Of a stretch of 29,102 nt of DNA, positions 1 to 5,930 are shown in pieces. The notes beneath the pieces were generated by a model, which was not told where the DNA came from, ran no database searches, and saw only the letters and a list, made by a program, of their open reading frames with translations. The position numbers and the translations under genes were made by a program. Source of the DNA: JBDTMC01 sp039934475 (GTDB lineage Bacteria > Acidobacteriota > Terriglobia > Bryobacterales > Bryobacteraceae); contig JBDTMC010000035.1 in the NCBI GenBank assembly GCA_039934475.1, forward strand, positions 1-29,102. Direction: 5' to 3'. Within the stretch, counting starts at the first letter, position 1; every line of letters begins with the position of its first letter.

Positions 1-207
1 CTCATTGCCATCCCAAGGTTGACTCGATCTTCAATGTCCGCGGCGATCGTGAGCGATACAGCGGTAGCCATGAGACGCCAGAAAGATCATCTGGCTGTCC
101 CACGCGTCGGCCGTGAGAGGCCATCCGTGGCTGAAGACAACCGGTTGTCCCTTTCCCCAGTCCTTGTAGTAAATCTGCGTTCCGTCTTTCGTCGTGATGG
201 TAGCCAT
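1..207 (-). pseudogene. Haloperoxidase-like alpha/beta hydrolase, 5' part, interrupted by in-frame TGA
   Basis: The gene runs leftwards from the ATG at 205-207 and leaves the window at position 1. The first 58 residues, starting MATITTKDGTQIYYKDWGKG, match the N-terminus of the non-heme chloroperoxidase/esterase group of alpha/beta hydrolases. The oxyanion-hole segment VVFSHGWPL and the conserved block IAHDRRGH are both visible. Directly after GH the codon is TGA (31-33), where this family has glycine. The same frame then continues RSSQPWDGNE up to the window edge, exactly the family continuation. A single G-to-T change (GGA to TGA) explains the stop, so the gene is probably broken, unless this is a sequencing error. 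Nothing upstream suggests recoding. The rest, including the nucleophile serine, lies outside the window. The family is clear; the pseudogene status depends on one base. Confidence 0.75.
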
Positions 208-286
208 ATCAAGACTATGCCGGAAGTTGCCGGGAATGGCATCACAACTTCGGCGGATTGAGGGATCCCCTGAACGGGGTAGCCAA

Positions 287-604
287 TCAGCCGCGCTTGG
301 CCAACGCCGCCTCACGCAGATACAGAAACAGCGGGAGTCCGAATGACACGCCTACTAACAGCGTGGCCGCGACGGGCATCCATCGCCCGGCCATGCTCAG
401 CCTTCGCGACTCGGCGCGGATAAAGACGATGAGCACGATGGCGGAGACAATCACGTCCATGCCGAAAAATGCGCTGATCCGGTTGACGAAAAGATCCGAT
501 AGGAAGAGCCGCATGTCCAGTCCGTGTGCGGAAACCCACGGAACAAACTGCGCCAGAGGGAGTGCCACACCGGCGAAACACAGAACGGCGTAAATCGTTC
601 TCAT
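287..604 (-). CDS. DUF2834 small membrane protein
   Basis: A 105-residue integral membrane protein starting MRTIYAVLCFAGVALPLAQF. It has about three hydrophobic helices: residues 4-22, roughly 45-65 around the MDVIVSAIVLIVFI stretch, and 75-97. The layout, with a short loop rich in F, D and R (LFLSDLFVNRISAFFGMD) between helices 1 and 2, matches DUF2834, whose function is unknown. The start at 602-604 was chosen because the DUF2834 homology begins there and a promoter-like -10 box (610-615) lies 5 bases upstream. A Met 19 codons further upstream exists, but its extra residues do not look like protein. No ribosome binding site precedes the start, so the mRNA may be leaderless. The next gene downstream is the broken hydrolase, about 80 bases away. 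Confidence 0.75.
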   Translation of the reverse strand: MRTIYAVLCFAGVALPLAQFVPWVSAHGLDMRLFLSDLFVNRISAFFGMDVIVSAIVLIVFIRAESRRLSMAGRWMPVAATLLVGVSFGLPLFLYLREAALAKRG

Positions 605-609
605 ATGGG

Positions 610-638
610 TGTATACTACCCGCAAATTGGGGGAACAA
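610..638 (-). promoter_or_regulatory. Putative promoter of the DUF2834 gene
   Basis: On the minus strand TTGTTC (633-638) and TATACA (610-615) are separated by 17 bases. The -10 element ends 5 bases before the ATG, which places the predicted transcription start at or next to the start codon. The -35 match is only 3 of 6, so this is a pattern-level call. Confidence 0.35.
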
Positions 639-707
639 TGCCACCGCATGTCATCCATAAAGCCACATACCGAACATCCGCCCGGCTCTGACGTGAGCGA
701 CCAAAGG

Positions 708-944
708 TTAGCGGCGGGGGTTGCGTTCCAGCAGGGGCAGGACGCGCCAGCGCGGCGTGGCGCGCTCAAGGTGGTCTTGGATAGACGTTTGGATGCGCGA
801 GTGCAGGCGCTCGACGATGGCGGGCATTTCGAAGCGAGCGGCGTCACGCGACGGCGGCGGGCCGATTTCCCGGGGCGCGCTCACCACCAGGCAAGCCAGT
901 ACCGCAAGGACCATAAAATAGTCGGCGCGGGCGAAGAGTTTCAT
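708..944 (-). CDS. Small exported or membrane-anchored protein of unknown function
   Basis: A 78-residue protein starting MKLFARADYFMVLAVLACLV. A charged N-terminus is followed by one hydrophobic segment (about residues 9-22) and then a polar, arginine-rich tail. This suggests a signal peptide or a single N-terminal anchor. The start is supported by a good ribosome binding site (AGAGGA about 7 bases upstream). It lies 48 bases after the stop of the alpha/beta hydrolase on the same strand, so it is probably the last gene of the GntR-SPFH-hydrolase unit. I recognise no family. It could be a poorly conserved secreted peptide; the ribosome binding site and the clean hydrophobic N-terminus are the reasons for calling it real. 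Confidence 0.55.
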   Translation of the reverse strand: MKLFARADYFMVLAVLACLVVSAPREIGPPPSRDAARFEMPAIVERLHSRIQTSIQDHLERATPRWRVLPLLERNPRR

Positions 945-992
945 ACGCTGTTCCTCTTGTGTAGACGTTGGAACGCTTGGAATTTAACAGAG

Positions 993-1889
993 CTATCGCA
1001 ACTTTTCCACGAAAAGCCGCAGGTCGCGGATAATCTCATCCTGGTTCGACAGGAAGATATAGAAATTGGCCTTGGGAACTTCGATGATCTGGGCGCCAGG
1101 CACACCCTTCCGCAGATCGCTTCTATGCCGGTTTCCGACGGCCGTATTGATGGCGTCCGTTGGATCTGCCTGCGCCGCGAAGAAGGCGAGAACCGGCGCT
1201 TTGATAGACGCATAGTCCGGCTTCCGGCGGCCGGCGAAGATGGCGGCGCGTACGCTGGGGCGGGGCAGATACTGGCCCATGCTGCCATCGGCGTTCGCCG
1301 TGTACAACTGCCGCAGCTCCGCTTCCGGGAACGCCACGCCATGCACCTTCAGCTGCCAGGCTCGATAGGCGGCGAAGGAGCTGTAATCCGGCTCCGGCTG
1401 GGCAGGCGGCGGTGGCGGAGGCGCGGCCGGCAGCACGCCGTAGTCGGACATTACCAGCGTTGGGTCCTCGGCCGAATTGAGGTAGACCAGCGCGGCCATC
1501 CGGTTCGGATGCGTGGCGCCTAGTGTTGTCAGATCCTGCCCGCCCCACGAGTGCCCGGCCAGAATCGGATGGTCCAGCTTCAGTGCATCGAGAACCTTGA
1601 GGACGTCTTCCGCCGAACGCTGGGCGGTGTAGCCAGATTCCGGCGCGCTGGAAGCGCCATAGCCGCGGCGCGTGATTCCGTAGACGTGATAAAGCTTCGC
1701 CAGCTTTGGCGCGAAGTCGTCATAGGCGTGGGCGGTGAGGTAGCCGTCCAGCAGAACTACGGGGCGGCCGGAACCGCCCCAGTCCAATACCTCCAACTGC
1801 ACGCCTTCCTCTACAGTGACCAACTGCACTTTGTGAGGCGAAGGATCGGTCCACGAAAGTGCTAAGGCAGCCAGGAAGAGAACGGTCAT
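993..1889 (-). CDS. Secreted alpha/beta hydrolase lacking the usual catalytic His
   Basis: A 298-residue protein. It opens with a short hydrophobic signal-like segment (MTVLFLAALALSW) followed by an alpha/beta hydrolase fold. The nucleophile elbow GHSWGG is present with Ser114, in the usual sequence context. The oxyanion-hole HG motif is changed to VVLLDGYL, with Asp where His is normal. Near the C-terminus the segment KANFYIFLSNQDEI aligns with the family pattern NxHYxFLSN, where the catalytic His sits; here residue 276 is Phe (codon TTC). A run of six prolines lies near residue 160. The start is 6 bases after the SPFH stop codon, so the two are probably co-transcribed. It is either a catalytically altered hydrolase or one that has lost activity. 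The fold is confident; the substrate is unknown. Confidence 0.8.
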   Translation of the reverse strand: MTVLFLAALALSWTDPSPHKVQLVTVEEGVQLEVLDWGGSGRPVVLLDGYLTAHAYDDFAPKLAKLYHVYGITRRGYGASSAPESGYTAQRSAEDVLKVLDALKLDHPILAGHSWGGQDLTTLGATHPNRMAALVYLNSAEDPTLVMSDYGVLPAAPPPPPPAQPEPDYSSFAAYRAWQLKVHGVAFPEAELRQLYTANADGSMGQYLPRPSVRAAIFAGRRKPDYASIKAPVLAFFAAQADPTDAINTAVGNRHRSDLRKGVPGAQIIEVPKANFYIFLSNQDEIIRDLRLFVEKLR

Positions 1890-1895
1890 GGTGTG

Positions 1896-2816
1896 TTACA
1901 CCTGCGGCGGCTTTAGCGTGCTGGTGGCCAGCATGCCGCCCAAACCCATGGTTTCCACCGCGGACGAAGGGACAATCACCATCGCGCCCTTCTCCTTAAT
2001 GGCTTCGTAGAGCATGTTCATGGCGCGTAAGTGCAGGGCCACCGGGTTGTCGCGGTAGACCACCGCGGCAGCGGCGAATTTGTCGGCGATCTCGGTTTCC
2101 GCCGTGCCAAGGATGATGCGCGCCTGCCGTTCGCGTTCGGCCTGCGCCTGGCGCGACATCGCGTCCTCCAGTTCCTGTGGAATGCGGACGTCGCGGATCT
2201 CAACACTTTGCACCGTTATGCCCCACGGGTTGGTCTTCTCGTCCAGGATCCGTTGCAACTCTTTACCCAGCAACTCGCGCTCCGTAAGGATTTGCGCCAG
2301 TTCGTGACGGCCAATGGACTCGCGCAGGGCGGTCTGGGCGCTGAGAGTGATGGCGTCCCAGAAGTTCTCCACTTCGAGGATGGACTTCTCGGCATTCCAC
2401 ACCACCCAGAAGACAATCGCGTCAACGTTCACCGGTACGGTATCGCGGGTGAGAGCGCTTTCCGCCGTCACGTCGGTGACCCGGACACGTTGATCGACAT
2501 AGCGGCTCAGCTGGTCAACCACTGGGATGATGAAAAACACTCCGGGGCCACGCAGGCCGAGATAGCGACCCAGTCTAAGTACAGCCACCTTCTCCCATTG
2601 TTGGGCCACTTTGATCGCGAACAGCAGGTAAGCGCCCACCAGCAAAGCCACAATTACAGGTGCCGGGTGTTCCAGCGCGGCCGTCCCGATGGCTCCGGCC
2701 ACTGTGACCAGGACGAAGGCCGCCACGCCGATGTGGCTGATGGGTCGCCGTTCCATGCCGCTTCGAAACGGTTGTTGCTCGCTGTGGCGGCGTCCGGGAA
2801 TGGGAAGGACAGTCAT
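1896..2816 (-). CDS. SPFH/Band 7 (stomatin/slipin-like) membrane protein
   Basis: A 306-residue protein. A short polar N-terminus is followed by two hydrophobic segments, around residues 28-48 (HIGVAAFVLVTVAGAIGTA) and 53-70. The Band 7 domain follows, recognisable from EKVAVLRLGRYLGLRGPG and the middle segment RDTVPVNVDAIVFWVV. A charged helical stretch after it (ELEDAMSRQAQAERERQARI) is the coiled-coil region typical of stomatins and slipins. These proteins form membrane-associated oligomers that organise membrane microdomains, often with a partner protease; no NfeD-type partner is seen here. The start codon overlaps the GntR stop as ATGA (2813-2816), with GGAG 8 bases upstream, so translation is coupled to the regulator. 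The earlier in-frame start would run back into the GntR gene and is rejected. Confidence 0.88.
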   Translation of the reverse strand: MTVLPIPGRRHSEQQPFRSGMERRPISHIGVAAFVLVTVAGAIGTAALEHPAPVIVALLVGAYLLFAIKVAQQWEKVAVLRLGRYLGLRGPGVFFIIPVVDQLSRYVDQRVRVTDVTAESALTRDTVPVNVDAIVFWVVWNAEKSILEVENFWDAITLSAQTALRESIGRHELAQILTERELLGKELQRILDEKTNPWGITVQSVEIRDVRIPQELEDAMSRQAQAERERQARIILGTAETEIADKFAAAAVVYRDNPVALHLRAMNMLYEAIKEKGAMVIVPSSAVETMGLGGMLATSTLKPPQV

Positions 2817-3211
2817 GATTTGTTCTCCGATCCGAGCTCTCGTAAGCGCTCGATCAGTTCCTCCAACGAGAATCCATCGTGGCTCGCCTTGGCGACAAAC
2901 TCGCCCACAATCTGGCTCAGCCGTTTCTGACGCAGGGCCTCGTCGGGTCGCACCTGCGTTCGATTGATAAAGGTGCCGATCCCCTGCTGTGTGCACAGCA
3001 CGCCTCGGATTTCCAGCTCCCGGTAGGCGCGAACCACAGTGTTCGGGTTGATCGAAAGGTCGACAGCGAGTTGACGGACTGTGGGCAATTGATCGCCCGG
3101 TTTCAGCGTACCGGTGGAAATGCCGAGCATCACCTGGTCAATCACCTGGCGATAGGCAGGAACCCCGGTGCCGAGGTCGAGCTGAAATTGAAAAGCGTTG
3201 CGGGTCGCCAT
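2813..3211 (-). CDS. GntR-family transcriptional regulator, YtrA type
   Basis: A 132-residue regulator. A winged helix-turn-helix fills residues 10-80: the segment VPAYRQVIDQVMLGISTGTL, then GDQLPTVRQLAVDLSINPNT and the wing QQGIGTFI, the classic GntR DNA-binding pattern. The C-terminal part is only about 45 residues, too short for a FadR or HutC effector domain, which marks the YtrA subfamily. YtrA regulators usually repress their own operon of membrane-related genes. Here the following gene is a membrane SPFH protein with a 4-base overlap, which fits. The start at 3209-3211 has no ribosome binding site but has a good promoter very close upstream (3221-3248) holding an imperfect inverted repeat. 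Autoregulation is inferred. Confidence 0.9.
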   Translation of the reverse strand: MATRNAFQFQLDLGTGVPAYRQVIDQVMLGISTGTLKPGDQLPTVRQLAVDLSINPNTVVRAYRELEIRGVLCTQQGIGTFINRTQVRPDEALRQKRLSQIVGEFVAKASHDGFSLEELIERLRELGSENKS

Positions 3212-3220
3212 CGCAATCTT

Positions 3221-3248
3221 AGTGTACTAGTCTTCTAATACAAGTCAA
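3221..3248 (-). promoter_or_regulatory. Promoter and probable autoregulatory operator of the GntR unit
   Basis: On the minus strand -35 TTGACT (3243-3248) and -10 TACACT (3221-3226) are 16 bases apart, and the -10 ends 9 bases before the ATG. Between and over these elements lies an imperfect inverted repeat: GTGTACTAGT (3222-3231) against TCTAATACAA (3234-3243), 7 of 10 positions matching after reverse complementing. A repressor dimer bound there would block RNA polymerase, which suits a YtrA regulator controlling its own operon. Confidence 0.5.
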
Positions 3249-3322
3249 GAGGAAAATTTGGCTCTATGCGGGGACGAAATCGATACACAGGAGAAAAGAA
3301 CCTTATATCCTTTTACCAGACA

Positions 3323-3328
3323 TATAAT
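3323..3328 (+). promoter_or_regulatory. Consensus -10 box before the orphan nuclease-like gene
   Basis: A perfect TATAAT stands 44 bases before the ATG at 3373, in an AT-rich stretch. No convincing -35 is seen at 16-18 bases. A start of transcription near 3335 would place the 3332-3352 hairpin at the 5' end of the message and argues against the TTG at 3334 as start codon. Confidence 0.4.
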
Positions 3329-3331
3329 GGA

Positions 3332-3352
3332 TCTTGGCCAGTTCGGCCAAGA
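3332..3352. repeat. Perfect 8-bp inverted repeat upstream of the orphan gene
   Basis: TCTTGGCC (3332-3339) and GGCCAAGA (3345-3352) are exact reverse complements around the 5-base loop AGTTC. It sits between the TATAAT box and the ATG at 3373. It could be a 5'-terminal RNA hairpin or the operator of a repressor binding just downstream of the promoter. Confidence 0.5.
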
Positions 3353-3372
3353 ATGGAGACCGTGAACTAACA

Positions 3373-4011
3373 ATGCAGAGCATCGAACTTCCCATGTCTC
3401 TTGCCGATGTCCACCCCGGCACGGGATTTACTCCACAGCACCTTCAGCGGCTCGTCGATCTTGGCGGAGCCGCTTTGCAGGTAGAGGATGGCCTCATCCG
3501 CACGTCAGTACTTGCGCGAGAGATTCTCCGCGTCCCCTTTGGCGGGCTCAAGCCACGATTCGGAATCCGTCGAGTCGAGAACGAACGATCTTATCAGTAT
3601 CTCATTTGGAGGGCACTTCTAAACGATTTTGAGTTTCTTGTCGATATCGAGCGTGAAGGCAACCACGACTTCGTCATCTGGGATTGTGCTAACCACCCGC
3701 GGAAAATCGTCGCTGTCGGTGAAATGAAACGGTGGGTGTCGGTCGATGGATGCGAAGAACTGCCGCGCATAGAGCTTGACATCCGTAAGCTTAAGCTGGC
3801 CGAGCGAGAAGGTGTTCGGGGATTCATCCTGCTGGCGACCGCTTTTCGTGTCGGGAGCCTCGCGGAGCAAGAGGGTTTCCTTTATGACAAGTTGAAGATT
3901 TCCGCCAAGTGTTTGCGGCACTACAAATTTGAGTCCTTGTACGAGGGTGCTTCCGACAGAATCGAATTCGGACTGCTCGGGTTCATGGCCAGTGACTCGA
4001 TGTTGGCATAA
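3373..4011 (+). CDS. Orphan protein with a PD-(D/E)XK-like motif
   Basis: A 212-residue protein starting MQSIELPMSLADVHPGTGF. I do not recognise a named family. In the middle, the segment HDFVIWD (about residues 97-103) is followed some 12 residues later by VAVGEMKRW. An Asp before a beta strand, then a hydrophobic strand ending in E-x-K, is the core pattern of the PD-(D/E)XK nuclease fold. A helix rich in charged residues follows (LPRIELDIRKLKLAERE), as expected in that fold. There is no signal peptide or membrane segment. The ATG at 3373 is preferred over a TTG at 3334, because the TTG would sit in the hairpin at the predicted transcription start. The gene stands alone, in DNA visibly less GC-rich than its neighbours, which suggests acquisition by transfer. 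The nuclease function is an inference from one motif. Confidence 0.6.
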   Translation: MQSIELPMSLADVHPGTGFTPQHLQRLVDLGGAALQVEDGLIRTSVLAREILRVPFGGLKPRFGIRRVENERSYQYLIWRALLNDFEFLVDIEREGNHDFVIWDCANHPRKIVAVGEMKRWVSVDGCEELPRIELDIRKLKLAEREGVRGFILLATAFRVGSLAEQEGFLYDKLKISAKCLRHYKFESLYEGASDRIEFGLLGFMASDSMLA

Positions 4012-4054
4012 ATTTAGAGTGCAGCATATTAGTCTTTGGCGCGATGTCTTACGC

Positions 4055-4222
4055 TCACTCCCTTACCCACAGAAGCACAGTCTTCCCAGGCGGCAGCGGA
4101 ACGCCAAAGTTGTTCTGATCGGTCCCATTCCCGCCGAGGAATTCTGCACCCACGACGTTTTCAAACGGAACGAGCCTCCGCTGATTGAACATGCATTCAT
4201 AGCCTCTTGGCGCGAGTCGGTG
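4055..4222 (-). pseudogene. 3' remnant of an unidentified gene
   Basis: On the minus strand a 55-codon open segment ends with TGA at 4055-4057. Its translation includes LVPFENVVGAEFLGGNGTDQ and then NNFGVPLPPGKTVLLWV, which reads like the end of a real folded protein: alternating strands, Gly/Asn turns, a Pro-Gly before the last strand. It lacks a good start; an in-frame TGA at 4223-4225 and unconvincing sequence beyond it suggest that the 5' part was deleted or diverged. I cannot name the parent family. The overlapping plus-strand reading has low-complexity shadow composition and is not taken as a gene. Confidence 0.4.
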
Positions 4223-4225
4223 TCA

Positions 4226-4548
4226 AGGCAGATATTGTGATTCTGTAATCGGCGAATGGGGCGTCTCCATCAAGTTTGAGATTCCGGCGAATGGGAACCG
4301 AGGCACTTCAGTCTGGCTGAAAAACCGCCTATCGACGGTGAGCGGTTCCATGACACGGCGATTGGGTAGTGCAATGCAATGCTCGTGCCGTGGCAACTAC
4401 ACTCCTCGTGTGTTTCCGTCCGCATGGCACGTAGTCATGGCCAGCGTTGAATCCGCGGGCAAATGGTAAAGGTTCGAACCCGTCCCTTTCGGGCCAACGG
4501 GTGGCCGGTGTTGCCTCTCCCTGTAGCAGCGGCGGTATTCTGGAATCT
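4226..4548. other. Non-coding stretch, nothing recognised except a promoter-like end
   Basis: No frame in this stretch gives a convincing protein. It contains a T-arm-like GGTTCGAACC near 4470, but the surrounding bases do not fold into a tRNA. At its right end a promoter-like pair for the thiolase gene is seen (4511-4541). Together with the remnant at 4055-4222 it looks like decayed DNA between two conserved blocks. Confidence 0.5.
4511..4541 (+). promoter_or_regulatory. Putative promoter of the thiolase operon
   Basis: TTGCCT (4511-4516) and TATTCT (4536-4541) are 19 bases apart, slightly longer than ideal. The -10 ends 7 bases before the ATG at 4549, which would make the message leaderless or nearly so. 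No strong ribosome binding site precedes this start, in agreement. Confidence 0.3.
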
Positions 4549-5706
4549 ATGAGACCCGTTGCGGTGGTCGGCATTGGAAAGACGGCTTTTGGCGCGTTTG
4601 CGGACCGGGATTTGCGCAGTCTCGCGCTGGAGGCGGTCAGCAAGTGCCTTGCGGATGGGCATGCGCAGCCGTCGCAGGTGGAAGCGTTCTATTTGGGTAA
4701 TTTCGCTGGACCCTCCTTTGTGGGCCAGAATCACCTCGCGCCCTACGTAGCCGCAGCAGCGGGGATTCAGGGCGTGCCTGCGACGCGGTTTGAGGCCGCG
4801 TGCGCATCCAGCGGAGCGGCGTTCTTCCATGCCGTCTCCGGCGTGGCGGCGGGGCTCTATGACGTGGTGCTGGCGGCTGGTGTCGAGAAGATGACCAGCC
4901 AGTCGACGCCGCGCGTAGCGGAGATTCTGGCCAGCGCGGGCGACTTAAGCGGCGAGATCAAGGCCGGTGGAACGTTCCCTGCGCTGTTCGCTATGATTGC
5001 GCGGCGGCACATGTATGAGTACGGCACCACGCGCGAGCAAATGGCCGCCGTAGCTGTGAAGAACCATGCCGCGGGCGCGCTGAACCCGCTGGCACACATG
5101 CGCAAAAGGATCACGATGGAGCAGGCACTCGCGGGCAAGCCGATCTCCGATCCTCTGACCATTTACGACTGCTCACTCGTTAGCGATGGCGCCGCGGCCG
5201 TGCTGCTGGCTCCCTTGGAGCGGGCACATGAGTTCACGAACAAGCCGGTGCGTGTGCTGGGAATTTCACAGACATCCGATTGCGTCGCACTCGATCAAAA
5301 GGATTCGATCACCACGTTCCGTGCGGTGAAGACTTCCTCCGAAAAAGCGTACAAGATGGCGGGATTGCGCCCGAAGGACATCGACCTGGCCGAGGTGCAC
5401 GATTGCTTCACCATCGCCGAGATCATCGCGATTGAAGATCTGGGTTTCTGCGCGAAGGGCGAAGGCGGGGCGTATACGATGGCTGGGTGTACCGGTCTGC
5501 AGGGGGAGCGGCCGGTGAATACCAGCGGCGGGTTGAAGTCAAAGGGGCATCCAGTGGGCGCTACCGGCGTGGGACAGATTTGCGACCTCGTGATTCAGAT
5601 GCGTGGCGAGGCCGGCGAACGCCAAGTGGCTCGCGCACACACGGGTCTGGCTCAGAATCTGGGCGGCTCCGGAGCTACTAGTGTTGTTACAATTTTGAGC
5701 GCATGA
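4549..5706 (+). CDS. Thiolase family protein (SCP2-type acetyl-CoA acyltransferase)
   Basis: A 385-residue thiolase of the SCP2/archaeal type, starting MRPVAVVGIGKTAFGAF. All catalytic signatures are visible: the nucleophile Cys85 in EAACASSGAA, His284 in EVHDCFTIAE, and His334 in SKGHPVGATG. The last motif has His in place of the second Cys of degradative thiolases, as in the SCP2 group. Such enzymes make or cleave carbon-carbon bonds between acyl-CoA units and often need a DUF35 OB-fold partner. That partner is encoded immediately downstream with a 4-base ATGA overlap (5703-5706). The start at 4549 is where thiolase homology begins; the longer in-frame reading to 4447 adds non-protein-like sequence. 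The substrate cannot be told from sequence. Confidence 0.9.
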   Translation: MRPVAVVGIGKTAFGAFADRDLRSLALEAVSKCLADGHAQPSQVEAFYLGNFAGPSFVGQNHLAPYVAAAAGIQGVPATRFEAACASSGAAFFHAVSGVAAGLYDVVLAAGVEKMTSQSTPRVAEILASAGDLSGEIKAGGTFPALFAMIARRHMYEYGTTREQMAAVAVKNHAAGALNPLAHMRKRITMEQALAGKPISDPLTIYDCSLVSDGAAAVLLAPLERAHEFTNKPVRVLGISQTSDCVALDQKDSITTFRAVKTSSEKAYKMAGLRPKDIDLAEVHDCFTIAEIIAIEDLGFCAKGEGGAYTMAGCTGLQGERPVNTSGGLKSKGHPVGATGVGQICDLVIQMRGEAGERQVARAHTGLAQNLGGSGATSVVTILSA

Positions 5707-5930
5707 CACCAACGACAGATACCCTCGGGAGCGGCACGGTCTATACCGAGACTGTGGTGTGGTCACCGCCGGAAGCGTTCCTTAATGACGCTCCCTACCA
5801 GCTCGCTATCGTGAGCCTGGAGGCCGGTGGGCGGATTACGGCTCGCATCGACGGAGCGCGCGTGGCGATCGGCGACGCAGTGGACTTCAGCGAGCACCGG
5901 GACGGTATCCCCTACTTTAGGAAACATTGA
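5703..5930 (+). CDS. OB-fold DUF35-type thiolase partner, zinc ribbon missing
   Basis: A 75-residue protein. The pattern GTVYTETVVWSPPEAFLNDA followed by PYQLAIVSLEAGGRITARI and ending in PYFRKH is the OB-fold half of DUF35 proteins, which bind acyl-CoA and work with thiolases or HMG-CoA synthase-like enzymes. Full-length DUF35 proteins are about 130 residues with an N-terminal rubredoxin-like zinc ribbon of four cysteines; none is present here. The gene overlaps the thiolase stop as ATGA and overlaps the next start as TGATG (5928-5932), so all three proteins are translationally coupled and probably made together. The small size is consistent with a stand-alone OB subunit and shows no sign of truncation. 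Confidence 0.8.
   Translation: MTPTTDTLGSGTVYTETVVWSPPEAFLNDAPYQLAIVSLEAGGRITARIDGARVAIGDAVDFSEHRDGIPYFRKH

Noticed and set aside
1380..1440. Run of GGC/GGA-like repeats encoding six prolines in the hydrolase, as a possible sequencing artefact or frameshift site
   Set aside because: The frame is maintained through it with family-consistent sequence on both sides, so it is taken as a real proline loop.
609..1523. Long plus-strand open frame opposite the alpha/beta hydrolase
   Set aside because: It is the antisense of a gene with clear family motifs, has arginine-rich shadow composition and crosses several real gene boundaries.
2031..2930. Long plus-strand open frame opposite the SPFH and GntR genes
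   Set aside because: Its translation shows no family pattern and it spans two well-supported minus-strand genes; high GC commonly gives such shadows.
3929..4240. 103-codon plus-strand open frame after the orphan gene
   Set aside because: It overlaps the orphan gene end and lies opposite the more protein-like minus-strand remnant; its composition is low in structure.
4465..4500. T-arm-like GGTTCGAACC followed by a CCA, suggesting a tRNA or an attachment-site fragment
   Set aside because: The bases beside the loop do not pair as a 5-bp T stem on either strand, and no D arm, anticodon arm or acceptor stem is found nearby.
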